DNA of 64,000 nt from Malurus cyaneus samueli (lineage: Eukaryota; Chordata; Aves; Passeriformes; Maluridae): the NCBI GenBank assembly GCA_009741485.1, contig VKON01000103.1:143039-207038 (forward strand), read 5' to 3'. This document shows positions 1 through 13,565 of the stretch, piece by piece. The position numbers and the translations under genes were made by a program. The notes below the pieces were generated by a model. That model saw only the letters and a list, made by a program, of their open reading frames with translations, was not told the DNA's origin and did not search any database. Positions within the stretch are counted from its first letter, which is position 1. Each line of letters begins with the position of its first letter.

Positions 1-836
1 GGATGACTGCACATGAATAGAAGAATGGAGATGTACAAAGCAGGAATTGAAGAGAGAACTCAAGTAGTTTCCCCCTCAAAACCTCAGAGATTGTTTATAC
101 AGGCAGGCAAATTTCTTTCAAGATTTTTAATGCACAGAGATTTGTGTACTTTCTTCTACAGTTGTCCCTCTGTTAAATGAGATTAAATCCTATCTTTATA
201 GATCATTGCATTAACTATTATATTAAATAAAATTATTAAATAAATATTACAGGCAGTAAATGAACAAAACCTGTCCAGTCTTATGCCTGATGCTGATATA
301 TAAATTCAGCTAACACAAATGAGGACAGCTACCAGAGTTTCTTTCACATTCTGGCTAAAAAGGAAATCCTCCAATGTCCAAAGCCTCCTGACTGGTGCAG
401 ATGGCATTATTTCCTGAAGCAACGCTGCCATCTGGTGAGGGAAAGGCTTAAATCCACGTTTTTATTCCAGAGATGTCTCTGCTGAGAACAGCCTGACTGG
501 AGATCAACGGGACACACAGGTAAGGAATGGACAGGGATGTGAGCTGCGAATTTGCTCTCCCTTCACAAAACCAGGTCCTTGAACACGAGTGGGAAGGACA
601 AGCAACACTGTGCGAGAACTAAGAATTCTTCAAAGCAAGCCCACCTTCAGTGCCAGCAGAACATTCACGTTGCAGTGGGAAATTCAAAACTAAGTGAACT
701 TGCATTTCAGGTGGAAATGAAAGCTAAAGAACCACAGGCAGTTTTTGCTAAAAGTTGGTGAATTCCACTTCCTTTCTTTTAAACCCCACTACCCAGCTGG
801 TATTTTATATTGCTGGATTAGAAAATCCATGCAATC

Positions 837-870
837 AAAAAAAAAAAAAAACAAAAAAAAAACCAAAAAA
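837..870 (+). repeat. A-rich low-complexity run
   Basis: A run of A broken only by single or double C residues. It may be the remains of a retroposon tail, but no element body is recognisable beside it. Confidence 0.8.
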
Positions 871-3800
871 GCATTTTGCATAGCTAGATATTACATCCAT
901 CCATCAATCCCTGACATTAGGATCAAGGAACAGAGTACAGTTAAAAGGAACAAAAGCATACTCCTGATCTACATTAAAGCACACATGCACCCTGAGTATT
1001 TTAAAAATTTAGAAATTGGGTTACAGGAGTAGATGATCAAAGGAAATGTCTTTACAACACTTGTTCAGTGCCTGTATACAACTGTTCTCTTGTTTGTAAT
1101 AGCCTGATTGAGTCACAGCAGAATTAGGTAAACCCCTCTGTACACTCACATGGATCAGCAGCAGCTCGAGGAGCAGGCGAGCTGAGTGCCCCACTCCTGT
1201 GAATGAACAGGTCCCCCAGTGTGAGATGACACAAGCAGAGCTGTGGACTGCACTCCCCATCACTCCTTGCTCAGATCCCTCCCCAGCGATTCTCACAGCA
1301 CAGGGCACTCGCTGTCCCTTTGGTCAGCAGCACTGGATGTGCCACATCTGCAGACACAGCAACCTGCACCCGCTGCTTCGCACACACTGAACAAAGCGCA
1401 TTTCGCACCTTATTTCTTGAAGATTCACTGGCACTTTCAAAAGCAGTAGAAGTCAATAATGCACCTGCCTTTCCCAGACTACCTGAATAATGAGTTCTTC
1501 AGTCAGTGAAAAGTAAAGCACACTGGTATTTCACTCAGACCTAAAAAAGAGAGGGCAAATTAAGAGAAGAGCAGCCTACCACTGTTCTGTAGGAGCTATG
1601 CCTTAAATACTTAAGAAGGTTACATCGGAAGGTTTAAAAAAGACTATATGGGTGGTATAGATTGCTAGATGAAGGAGAAGGATCATGTTCCCTGAATATA
1701 AATGAAATACTGATTTTTAAATTAAAGCTTTCTAGAAAAGGTACAAGCAGCACTAAAGAATTTTATTTATATCAAAACCTAGCAGGAATTCTTTTGATGA
1801 AAAATAAACTAATTTACCATGGAAGATTAACAAGACAAGTAAAATGTTTTCATAATACTTACATTATTTTTGAACTAGTGTTATTGTTTTAATAGCCAGA
1901 AGACACAGCATTTTCTTTGACCTACTCTAAATACCTTTTAATTGGATAGACATAAATCGAACATTCAGTTCAACCTTTTGGCTCTCTTTTTGTCCTTTCC
2001 CAACACAACCTACTGCAGAGATTTGCGAGATGTTCCTTGAAAATAAAAACATTTTAAAACAGTGTAAATATAACCTCCAGTAAGTTACTGTAGGACTTCA
2101 AAGATGCCCAAGATGCACATATTGGGGTACCAAGAACAATTCCTACACTATAATAAAAGAACAGCATAATGGTCTTTCTATAATGCTGAAAAAAATCCTT
2201 CCCTATTTAACCAAACTTTCTTCCCAATTACAGAACCTAACATTAACATTGGAACATGGCTGTTGAGCTTGAGTTATTCAGCTAGAACCTAATTAAACTA
2301 CTCCCAGCACAGAAATTAGGAAAAAAAGTATATTCTTCTATCTTAAGTGGCTGATGATGTAGAAAGGAGCACAGAGGTCTCTGGATGATACTGTGCAGAA
2401 GGCTCAGGGAGAATACGGCCCTCAGTAAGACAAACCAAGCATTCTTCATCTCTGCAAGAGGTGCAATAATTTTATAAGGGCACACTTCTTCACAATTCAC
2501 TCTCTAGATTCTGCTATACTGAAATAAATCAGTCTTAACAGCTGCCAGTGAATCCATGTAAATACATTCCTTTTAGTTTGCTCAGCAGTGGAACAACAAA
2601 GATCTTTTAGTCTTATTAAATTCCTGATGGGTTTTTGTTTTCACCCTGTTTTCTGGCACTGGATTCAAGTCTGGTGTTCTGGAAAATGCAGTGTGTGAAT
2701 CACCTCTGACTCTGTAAAGAACCAAGATTAATTAAGCAGTGCCTGATCATAGTTTACCTCATTAAATATTTGTGACTTGGTGAAATCATGATTTTCCCTT
2801 TCCTGTGAAAGCACTACACCTACAGGAATGTTTAGTGGATCCAAATGTTTACAAACGCTTAGGGAATACGTGAATATGTCACCAGTAGCTTCTAGTGACG
2901 AGAGCACTTCTTATTGTCCTTACTTCTAAATCTGCCAGGCAAACTGAGGTCTGGTTACTGTGTCAGTCTGCAGCTATTTCCCCTCTAAATGAAGATGTGG
3001 CTGAAGATCTGTACACGGTCTCTGTTTGCTTGCTCACTTTCTTGCTGAGGAATTTCTCTTCCCCATCTCACTGTCATCCTGCAGTGAGAAACCTGACTCT
3101 CTTCCCCACAAGTTTCTCTGTTCAAAGAACCTTAAGAAAACTGTAAAATACTTCGGTCATAGGGAAAGACAGAGGTAAGGGGTGGGGAGGGGGAAGACAA
3201 AGGTTTCTTGTTAAAGTTTGTTTAGTGAGTGATACTGGCAGTAACAACTTCTGGATTTAAGAAGCCCTGGTCTCTGATCAGAACTCCAACACATCACCCG
3301 GGTTCCAAGGTTCAGTGACAAGCTCCCTTATCCCACAGGCTTCCCTGGCTGAATTCAAGGCCTGAGCTCTGTTTGCATTCCCGGTTCTGTCAGGCTGGAT
3401 GACAAAAGAGACACTGTACTGCTGCACAGCTGTTTATTCCAGTGGCACCGGCTCCTGGTAAACAACCAACACAGACGCCCTTATGCAATTTCCTGTTCTC
3501 CTCAAACCTCGCTCTAATTTCACCCCCAAAACAGCTCCTGACTGCAAGGTGTCTCACACCTGCAGCTGCCTCTGTCATTCCACCCATTTTAAGCTCAGTT
3601 TTCTCAGCAACAAGATTATTGTGGGATAGAAAGTGGGAGAGATTGGTTTGCTCACTTAGTATTAATGCTTTAGTGTTTTTCCAATAGATATTTTTAATCA
3701 GAAGCTTTCTCAATGATCAGTGTCTGCTGCAGTATCAGGAAGGAGCTTTATTGCTTTTGCCTTCTGTCCTATGGGGAAATGTTTTGGTTCTTTCCAGAAC

Positions 3801-6800
3801 GTCTTTGGGTGCAGAAACAAAACAAAAAAGCAGCTGGACAGTGTCATGCTTGCTCTTTCAAAGATGCTTATTCCTTCTATGATCAGCATGATGGAGAGCC
3901 ATGCTTCCCCCCAGGCACACAGATTCTTTTTTTTTTTACTTTGTCTCTCATTATTTTCCAAACCTTTTGGAATTGCCTTTCACCTTGCCATGTCCTTTTC
4001 TGGGAAGTTCTTTACCATCATGCTAACCCTCAAATTTACATAACTTAAGCAAGTTTAGTTCCTTCTTCCAGGTTTAACTGGGAGAGCTTAGGGAAAAAAA
4101 AAGAAGTCTTGAAATTAATGTGAAAAGAATCTAGTATGTACAGTAATTTGCAAAATTTTAAGTGTCACAAATTGCATCATGCATGGTAAAGACTAATGTT
4201 CACATGCATCTATGCCATGCTGTTCCCACACTTCCCACACTTGAAATTTCCATATTCTTTTCACACGCTTTCTGACTGTATGATCACTAAGCACAAGAAA
4301 ACATTGCTAATATGATGTTAGAGCATATTATTAAAAAGAATCTTTCTGCAGACCTAAAGATGTTAATCTGTTCACATCAACCCTCTTAGCACAGCGATAG
4401 AGGAAGGTCTAATTGTGATCTCAACAAAACCTTAAGCTGCTGGTTTTTAAATGAAATTAAGATACACTAAATATTCAAAGAAAGGACATCAAGCTGCAGT
4501 TAACATTTCAGAAAAGAAATCTGATATCTAGCTTCTTCTAATGTACAGACACATCCAGTTTACAGTAGAACTGACTGCCTGGGTTAGTCTGTTTTCAAAA
4601 CCAGAAATTTCCTTCTTTGGGTTCAAAATAGCAGCACTCATCAATACTGTAATTATCTCAGGATTTGCATACTTGATACAAAGCTCCAAGCTCAACTATT
4701 CCAGCTGTGACAGCGTGGACCCAGATGCTCGCTAAGTAGAAATAAATAAAGCTAATAAGTAAAGGCACATCCCTTTTAAAAATGTAAGAAAATGCAAAAT
4801 GGGTAATGAAAGTAGATAGTTCCAAACCATAAACCTCAGCTATTTCCAAGATTCAAAGCTGCAGCAACAGTCAGATACACTGAACACCTCATGTATCTAA
4901 ACAATAAATTACAGACTGCTGAGATGAGCTGTAGCAAATAGTCATGAGAACAACATGACCAAACATAACCATATATTCAAAATCAAACTTCTCACACTCA
5001 CAACTTTATAGAGATGAGGTGAGTACAGCAGATGAAAATGTCTTGTGTTTTTATTTCACTATCTCTTTAGCTCTGCCTGTGAATGTCCCCCATTACAGTT
5101 TTAACCAGATTTCTTCATACTGCATATTAGTACCAAACTATGTGGCTGAAACATGTTACCTAACTACTGTTTTATAACACAACACTGCCTAGAAAAAAGT
5201 CATTAAGCAATCCAAGTGCACTGAATGGCACCATTCTCTGTCACATTATGGCTTTTAAATAGCCAGCACAGTACCGGTGACTACTCTGAAATATCCATAG
5301 ATAATCACTTCCACTCAAGGTTTTTAAAAATTGTGTGTCCACTTCAATTTGTAGTGCTTCCAGTTTTTCCCCTTCCTCAATTAAAAAGAAAAAAAATCAG
5401 CCAGATACTTCATCCAAAGTACTGCCATGGTTTCAGCAGCCAAAGGACCAGAATCAAACTAGCAGTGAGGGCTTTCCAAACTCTTTTTTATGCCATGAAT
5501 TTATTTCCAAAAATTAAATCACAATGGCATCTTCAAAACACCTCTTCGCAAACATTATTTTTATTCACTTCAACAGAGGAATTCTTGGTTTCATTACCTG
5601 TTCTCTAAAAGCTGCCCTTTCATTTCCCAAGAGTTACTATAAAATTGCTGTTACAGCCAAGGACAATGGAAAAAGACTCCCGTGAAGGTCCTGTTAAATC
5701 TACTTTGGCTGTACAGAAATGTGGCAGTCAAAGGGGATAAAAGTCCTTGTATGTGGCTGCAGGCAAGATCTACCATCCCAAGGCTGCCAAGAACATGGAT
5801 GTTATTATGAGGCAGTCCGTTAAAGCTTCATGAACCCCTTCATGCCTGAAACGTGTTATTGACATTCTGGTAAATTGAAAGACATGAAAATAATAACATG
5901 GGACTACAGAAAGCAGATTAACAAAAAGACAAAGTTTTAGTTTCAGCCTGTCTCTGAAGGAAGAGGCTCAGGAGTAGCCATAGATTTAGGAAGAACAGAC
6001 TGAAGAATGGTCAGGGTAGTAGCAGAAAATTCACAGCTAGAAAATTATGTTATCATCATGCTTTTATTTTTCCTAGAATTCAGAGGTCAGAAGAGATAAA
6101 CACCCCAAAAGACAAACACAAGTGCTTTGAGTATCTTTGTTTATAATTTCTTAGCCAGTATGGACAATAACCCTCTGATGATCTGTGGCTTGCATTTTCC
6201 CCATTTGAGAAACCCTCCTAGACTTCAAAAGGAGAAATCTGCCATACAACCCAGATCTGAGATGCAGAACAGAATGGGGGCTTTACTGTATATGAAGTTT
6301 TCTTGTAGGGAGAAACAAACCTAGAACATCAAAAAGTTTATGGATATTTTTAGGTGACTCGTATACTAGTAAAAAGCATTCCCTCCAGCAAGTCTGGAAT
6401 TTGGTTTCCTGTAAGTATTTCCATTGCTGGTGGTATCAAAACAATTTAAAATTGGTCTGGGCTGCTTAACATAAATCTTTTGTTCCTATAAGGAACACAA
6501 ACCCAGCAGAAATGCAAAGGAACACATTTCCAGCCCAAGGAAGGGCATAGATTAATTCTGTATGTAAAACACTGTGGTAAATACTACAGTACCCAGCCTA
6601 TGATTATATCTCTGAGCCTGGCATTGAGACCCTTCTGATTCATGCACCCCTGCATTCCATGGATGCACCCCACATGAGTAACCAGCCAACCCAAAAAGCC
6701 TCAACGAGCCCTCTTCCCTTAACAACTGCCTATAAAAGAACACTCTGCAGAAAACTTAAGTCTCAGCGAAGGATTTTGATTTGGTCCAAATGATCTGGAA

Positions 6801-9800
6801 TTTGTCTCTACCTATCTGGACAACTCTGGTAGATGTGCTTATATCTAACAGGCCCAATTAGCAAGCCTGGTTTAAATCACAGGTGAGAGGTAAATGGGTA
6901 TGCATCTAATTTAAAACAGCTGGCACAATTCATTGCAAAGAAGTAACAGTATTAAAAGAAATTTATTTCCCATACCTACAGCAAATAGAAGATTCAAATT
7001 AGCACAAATGTCTGCAGCTAAGCCTTCAATCAAAATGCTGAAGAAATACAACTGCTCTCTTCTCCAGACACAGCTATTCATAAAGACAATGATGACAAGA
7101 AAGGACAGTAGTTAATTTTTTTTATTATAATTTTTCCCATGTTAATTCAGATCAATCAACAGATAAATTCCAAACATTTACAAGAAAAAGTTCATTTAAA
7201 AGAATTAAAATTGAGATACATGTGACCAAAATCACTGCTTTTAGAAACTACATTCTCTGAACACTCTTACCGCCAGTGCTTTGACCTACTCTTTCACTCA
7301 GAAGTGAAACTCCAGGCACCACAGGATTACTTTCTCAGTGTACACCCCACACTCTGACAACTACTCACAGTCAGGTCAGAACACAAACCACAACACTCAG
7401 GACCAGCAGCATCTCCTTATATATGACCCAAGAACACAGGTGCCAGCTTGCTGGGAGATTTCAAAGGGCATTTATTTCACCAACGTCAGGATACTCTGTA
7501 CACAAGTCTCTGCCCTGACTGACTCAGACTGTGTCCACACTGACATTCCCTGCATTTGTCCTGTGCCAACATTCCCCCTGCCAGAGCTCCAGTGCTGGCA
7601 GCTATTCCAGACTGGCAGCTGACATTTGAAATGCTATGTCAGACCTCTGGCAGCTCCCTTGGCTGCTGCCAAAGGTAAAGCTACATTAATTAATGCAAGA
7701 AAGAGCTCAGCAACCACCACAGCAGAGTAGCCCTTAAAGCCCCAGAAGACTGCAGATGTTCAGGATAGAGCACATTGCAAAACAAGGACAAGGTTGAGCT
7801 CAGAGAACAAGTTTTAAACCAAGCCTCCCACTAGCTCTGCAAAGACTGCCTAAAAGCTGCTTTAGAAAGGTCTCAGCACAGCCTGCTCCGAGCCCTGGCA
7901 TTAGGAACCAAAACTCCCCTCAGTGATCCTAAACCAGCTATAAAATAACGAGGCCCAGCCCAGTGCTCCTCAAAATACAAAGTTCCTCCCCTACCAGTGG
8001 AAGAAAATTACTGGTGAGAGCAGAGAGCAAAGCAGAGCGTGGTGTCAAGCACTGAGAGTAAGCACCATTCAAGTAGAAATGGGAAGAAGGTGACAGCCCC
8101 CTGCTGCTTTCAGGCCCTGCCCAGTAGAGAAGGCTGGCAGCTCTGCCCTGCTGGGCACTGGAGAGGTCAAAGGCAGATCACACCATAGATCCTGCTGTAG
8201 CTACTACCCTGGGACTTGGGACATTCAAAAGATGCTGTTTCTTCCTTTTCCTCGGTGAGGGAATGGGGTGGAGCCCAGGCAGCTGCAAGCTACCTCTTTA
8301 CATTGATTATCGTAACACCTTATAAAGAAAAGGTGAAGAAAACATATTTCATCTAGGGGAATCTAAATCTGGGAGGATGGAATGTTCTCTATGTGCTAGA
8401 GCACGCTGAAGATGGAAAACCACTTCCTGCCTGCCCAAAGAGCTGCAAGCAGCATAATTAGCACTCATTCAGAACATTAAAAGTGACCAGATGTAATCAG
8501 AAGGGAATCACTGGGAATCCCTAAAGCAAACCTGAGCTATGAAACTCTCCAGAAGCCAAAGGCAGCTATAAATACCTCCACTCTCCACTCTGAGAGTTGC
8601 TGAATACCGAGGGCACACTGATTCCAGGCTACTGCTACTCTTGCACATTACAGACTCCTGTTTACTGCAGCCTTTGTGCTCCCTGGCTGACCATGAAATA
8701 GCAATTCCTCATGTGCAGAAGTGTTAATTCAGTGTTTTTAAACACACTGGCTATGTCACTGTGAGCTCTTTTTGAACCTCTAGAGTAACTGAACCATGTT
8801 GGTGACTTATTTACTGTCATGGTATGCATTCAAGGCAACTCTCCTTCCTTTTTGCTTTCCCACAGGCAAGCCTTTCCTGTGTGTGGAGATTGCTTCCACC
8901 CACCCTCAGAGGGCTGGATAACATGGGAGCCCACATTCCAGAAAGTATGCATGCACTCCACTAGTCTAGACATTTAAAAAAAATAGCAGATTTCCAAGCT
9001 GCTGCACACATTTTATATCCACCAGTGAGAGCCTGGCCATGTGACCAAGCCAGCAAACTCCATGTGAGATTCCCTTGGAACTCACAACCTCTACACGATA
9101 CCAGCCCACATCTCTTTCCAGCCTCACATCACACAAAGTGGAAGTTGGCCTGCTCCCACACGTTTAACTCCCAGTGACACCAGCAAGGTTTTGACAAGTG
9201 CATCAAGAGGTCAAACACCCTGGAACTGGGTTTTGTTTAGGCTACTAATGCCAGAAACTGCTCTGTAGTTACAAGCCCACAATGCAGAAAATTGTAAGTC
9301 AAGCTGGTAAAAGAAATTAGTGTTAATAAAGGAATCCATGGTCCTGAAAAACTCTTTTCGGTATTTCTACTTCTCTCTACAACTGTAATTTGAGCTCCAA
9401 ACTCTTTCAGGAATTCATACATAAGATTAATGCTATCGTGGAAAAGAAAACTAACTTCCTAAACTGATATCCAAACTCTCAGTATCTTGAAACCAGAGTA
9501 ATAAGATAATCTTTAACAAATTGTTAATGAAACTTGGCTGCTGATTTATAATTAATTCAAATAATCCCCTACCGGTTCTGATTAAAAAGATCTTGGCATG
9601 AAATACCATGTCAGAGGGGAGAAGAGCATTTGAATGTTCATAAAGATTATGGCAGAAAACACTGCTTAAGAACAGCAGAACACAACGTTTAGCACTGAAC
9701 ACAAATAATTTTTTCATTAATCTCATGAAGTTTAACCTCAGAGGGCTGCTTACCTGCATATTAGACCTACAAGGCCTGCTACATTGGTCCCTCTGAAGCA

Positions 9801-10715
9801 AAAGAATCCTTTTTCCATAGCAAATATCCATTTTAATGTTTTACTTTTCCACATAATTCTCAAATTCTGGAAATTCATTTTTTACTTTCTAAAATTCTGC
9901 TTGAAATACATTTCTTCAGGCATGAAAGTCTGTATGGGGTTTTTAAAGACACATATAATAGAAAATAATTAAATAATTCCTTCTCTTTAATACCTTGACT
10001 CCACTGCTTAACACATTCAAGAAACAATCTGAAATGCTAAAATGTAAAAACCCTCTTAGCAGGTACAAAAGAATTAAAAATAATTCGTGTTCTTTTTTTA
10101 AAGACCTTAATTTGCTCTTTAGCCTTTTATTGGCTTTTTTTCATTCTTAGGAAGCTAAGATCAAAGAGATTATTATGTAGCAGAAAGGACATTTAGATGC
10201 AGAATCCTATAATTTTCTCTTTTTTACTTTTATTAATTCTATTTGTTCTTCCTATCAATTCTCCCCTCTTCTTCCCTCTATTCATGTAAGGGCTGAAATT
10301 GTTGTCAGGTTTTTGGTGTGTTTTTTGGTTGCTTTTTTGTATTTTTTACTTTCCTTATTGAAAGGACTGGATGGTGCACACAGATTTTCAGAGGAAGGCT
10401 TCAACACTTGCTGTGCAATTCGGGAAAAGTTACTTGAGGCTTAAACAGCAAACTAACCAGCAGTGCAATGAACTGCTGGACTGTGATACCCTGAACTTTC
10501 ACACATCTCCCTTTCTATTGGCAGATGTGGAATTGCCAAAGATTGAAAAGGGAAGAGGCCTTGAGCTGTGTTTTCTGAAAGTGCTGACAATGCAGATGAG
10601 CTGTGAATGAACACTGCATCAGCACTGGCTACATTTCCACTGCTAGCAAACACTGAATGGCTACGACATTTTGATAATTTGTCAGCAACTTGCTAAGGTC
10701 TGCAAACTTCAGGTT

Positions 10716-10803
10716 TAGGGTTTTTTTTGAGGGTTTGGTTTTGGAGATTTTTGGGGGGTTTTGGTTGGTTGGGTTTCTTTTCTTTTGTGGTTTTGTTTGG
10801 TCG
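10716..10803 (+). repeat. T/G-rich low-complexity tract
   Basis: Alternating T runs and G runs, including one run of six G, make this strand almost free of C and poor in A. It produces misleading Gly/Phe/Trp-rich open frames on the + strand and Lys/Pro/Asn-rich frames on the - strand. A similar tract lies in USP47 intron 17 near 40.34-40.45 kb. Confidence 0.8.
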
Positions 10804-11357
10804 ATTGTTTTTAACAGGACAATACAGAAAAAGAAGGAGGATTGCAATGTTGGCTCTATCTCTGAAACAGAACATGCATCTCTCACCAACAGCCTATTTG
10901 AAAATCAAAATGCAAGTGTTTCAGAGAAGATATCCCAAGTCAATGGCATTAGTCTACATAATCCTCATTCCACAGGCTTTCCATTACTTTGGGAAAGACA
11001 TCACTTTGCAGCACCTAGCTGCACAAATGAAAGAGTCAGATGGCAGCACTCCATTCTTAAAACTTCTGCCAAAACTTTATAAAAATTATTTGTCAAATCT
11101 TGGGACAAGATTCAGTGACTTCTTACAGAGAAGAACAAATGATTAGAGAATAACCTTTAAAGAGGGTTCCAGTTCCATCATAGGAGAAGTGTTCTTACAG
11201 CTCCAAGCTGTGGAAGTTCTCTTCCCAAGAAACAGTCAGTGTGTAACTGCTGAGGGCATGGGATTCTTTTCTTTACCTCATGGGAGAAAAAAAAAACAGT
11301 TCTCCAAGGCTGACTGGGTTATTTCGGCAGAGTAAGGCCACTATCACAAATCTCCTG

Positions 11358-11493
11358 GCAGAACACAGCTTCTTCTAAGCATCCACTTAATTCAGACGTG
11401 GGGTGGGGGCACATCTTCCCTCCCTGCAGAACACAATTTCTTCTAAGCGTCAACTCGCTTCAGACATGAGGGGGGCCATGCCTCTTCTCCCTT
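11358..11493 (+). repeat. two diverged 68-bp tandem copies
   Basis: The first copy starts at 11358 and the second at 11426, both with GCAGAACACA. Both continue through TTCTTCTAAGC, a CAGAC motif, a G-rich stretch and a C/T-rich end. They differ by scattered substitutions. Tandem repeats of this size are common in the U3 region of avian endogenous retroviral LTRs, so the flanking 11.2-12.1 kb could be an old LTR. I see no clear TG...CA ends, target duplication or primer-binding site, so this is only a possibility. Confidence 0.65.
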
Positions 11494-12936
11494 TTTGGCT
11501 TCTGATCAGTTCAGTCCAGTCCTCAAAGGCCAGGTTTTTCCTCAGAGCAAGGTCTGAGGAAAAACACAGATCTCCCATTGAAGAAATAGTCCTTTTGAGA
11601 GCAACTTGTTATCTCCATGATCGAGCACCACAGCAACAGCACAGCACCTGTCTTCTCACTGTGATCTTGGTTCTCCATTTTTTTCTTACATCTCCTCCCC
11701 CTCCTGCTCTGTTTTTCCCCAGTGCATGATACTAAAACTAAATACTAACAACCTAAAAAACTAAATGGTGGCCACGCTCTATACTGTTTTGAACTCTTAA
11801 GTACAAGGCCATACATCATCACAGAGGTGTAACCAGCCTGTTCAATTGGCCCAGGCCTGATGGTCAGCCTGTCCATCACCCTCAGAGCCACAATAGATGG
11901 GTTCTGAAACACAGGGGGTAGGGCTCCTTTTGCTGGAGAAGGAGGAGAAAGCTTCTAGAACTTCCTCACAGGAGCCATCTTTGGGGTTACTTGGTCCCAT
12001 CCCCCACCACCAAAAATCGCACCGAGTAAAACCAGGACACAAGTTAAACCTGTGCTATGTTAAATCAGCCCTTACATAAGGCCAGGATTCCCTTCATGAA
12101 AGTCAAATATGGAATATTCCTCTTTAAGAAGTTTCACATAAAGAGATTAAATACTGTAGCATCCACGAATTACAAAAGCTCCTGGAGATTTAATTATTAA
12201 CTAGAGATTATTACCCCATTAAAGATGTTTCACGCACACATGCTACACTGGATGTTGGCACAGTTTTAAAGGTTGGCAGGAGGATCTAACAAAGTATTTC
12301 TTTAAAAAACAAACTCCTGATTCTGATCTAGTAGGCGCATATTTGTAGTAGCTACCTCTTTATTCTAACAGAACAATATGTTTGAAAAAAAGTCATTGAG
12401 TTCTGTAGCTTTTCCCTTAAGATCAAATGGCAGCAAAAAATAACACATAAGACCATTCTACAAAGTTGAAAAAACTTTCAAAAATAGCATCTCTGAAAGC
12501 TTCTTGTCCCTGAATTCTGGATTCCTTACAACACAGAGGCAGAATCCCCCAAGGGGTGTGCCCCAAAGGTGGGGGCAGAGGGGAAATTACCGGACCAGTC
12601 AGTCACATACCACTGTGCTTTGATGGTTGGATCCCAAGTTGGAAGCTTGGCTCTGTTCTGGCTCTTCAGCTCAAGTACTTGCTTGTTATCTCATGGATCT
12701 TTAGACACCACTGGACACCTGGAGATCACTAGGCAGCTGTGCTCCTTCAAATATCTACCAATGTTGACAGAATTTCTCATTTCTTTTGCAATTTCACCTG
12801 TTCTCACACCAAAATGCTTACAAAAGTCCCTTCAAAGCAAAAAAAAAAACAAACAAAACCCCCAACAAATCCAATCTCTTAACAACAGTGATAAGCGATT
12901 AATTACACCTCTTTTCAAAAACACGTGAGTTCATTC

Positions 12937-12974
12937 AGCGCCGTGAGGGGACGGGAGCGCCGTGAGGGGACGGG
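12937..12974 (+). repeat. perfect 19-bp tandem duplication at the CpG-island edge
   Basis: The 19-bp unit AGCGCCGTGAGGGGACGGG occurs twice head to tail (12937-12955 and 12956-12974) with no mismatch. It marks the abrupt change from AT-rich intergenic DNA to the GC-rich USP47 promoter region. Confidence 0.95.
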
Positions 12975-13107
12975 CCCGTGTGGCTATCCCGCTCCGGGCA
13001 ACCCCCCGACCCCAGGGAGTCCTTACGAGCTCCGAGCCGCACCGGCGGCAGCGACCCGGGCGCGCTGCCTCCCCCCTCTCCTCATGCTGTTCCATTTCCA
13101 CGGCCTC

Positions 13108-13255
13108 TCTCAGGCTGGAAAACGCCTCCGAGATCATCCAGTGCACCCCATGACCGAACACCACCGTGGCACATCCAGTCTTTCCCTATACGCCTCCACA
13201 GATGGAGATTCCACCACCTCCCTGGGCAGCCCGTTCCATTTATTCACTCCCTGCT
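13108..13255 (-). mobile_element. CR1 LINE fragment (3' region), minus orientation
   Basis: Read on the - strand, this has the typical avian CR1 3' region order: a GGAACGGGCTGCCCAGGGAG block, a GTGGTGGAATCTCCATC block, then GATGATCTCGGAGG and a TTTTCCAGCCTG end. It is a truncated relic without coding capacity. It sits within the CpG island, 5' of the inferred USP47 start site, so it may now be part of promoter-proximal DNA. Confidence 0.8.
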
Positions 13256-13532
13256 CCCCTGCGCCTCCCGCACGCTCGAGCACCCCGCACTGTTCCCCAG
13301 GGTAGAACAACGTGAGGGCGGAGCGGCAGCGGCCCGATGCACAGCCCCGGGAGCGTGGGGCGGCTGCAGCCGCGGAGGTTCAGCACTGCGGCTCCAACAG
13401 CGCCCTTTCTGCTCTGTCAACACCCGCGCAGCTCGTTCGGGCAGCAGCAGCAGCGTCGGGGAGCACAAGGCGCCCCGGCGGGGCCCAGAGCCATGAGAGC
13501 GGCGGCACACGGCGGGCGCGGGGTGGGGCGGC

Positions 13533-13542
13533 TCTCGCGAGA
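13533..13542 (+). promoter_or_regulatory. USP47: TCTCGCGAGA palindromic core-promoter element
   Basis: An exact copy of the 10-bp palindrome TCTCGCGAGA. This motif is enriched near start sites of TATA-less CpG-island genes in vertebrates and has been linked to bidirectional transcription and Kaiso/ZBTB33 occupancy. It lies 310 bp 5' of the USP47 start codon and about 20 bp before a YY1-like site. This arrangement fits a start site just downstream. Confidence 0.75.
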
Positions 13543-13555
13543 CCCGTGCCGGCGG

Positions 13556-13563
13556 CCATTTTG
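13556..13563 (+). promoter_or_regulatory. USP47: YY1-like CCATTTTG site
   Basis: CCATTTTG preceded by GCGG matches the YY1 core CCATNTT. YY1 sites are frequent just downstream of start sites in CpG-island promoters. The call rests on the motif and its position only. Confidence 0.5.
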
Positions 13564-13565
13564 CC

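Larger units (their letters stand above)
1..12924. other. intergenic DNA upstream of USP47
   Basis: I recognise no exon or RNA gene on either strand. The open frames here are short, interrupted and low in complexity (for example lysine-rich or Gly/Phe-rich translations of A-, T- or G-rich runs). What can be seen is simple-sequence DNA (A-rich near 840, T-rich near 10.1-10.35 kb, T/G-rich near 10.72-10.80 kb) and a diverged tandem duplication at 11.36-11.49 kb. In human the next gene upstream of USP47 is the distant, divergently oriented GALNT18; I looked for its first coding exon here and did not find it. Unrecognised enhancers cannot be excluded. Confidence 0.6.

Noticed and set aside
10690..11146. 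Open frames with Gly/Phe/Trp-rich starts
   Set aside because: The starts derive from T/G-rich simple sequence; the rest has no recognisable domain and sits in intergenic DNA.
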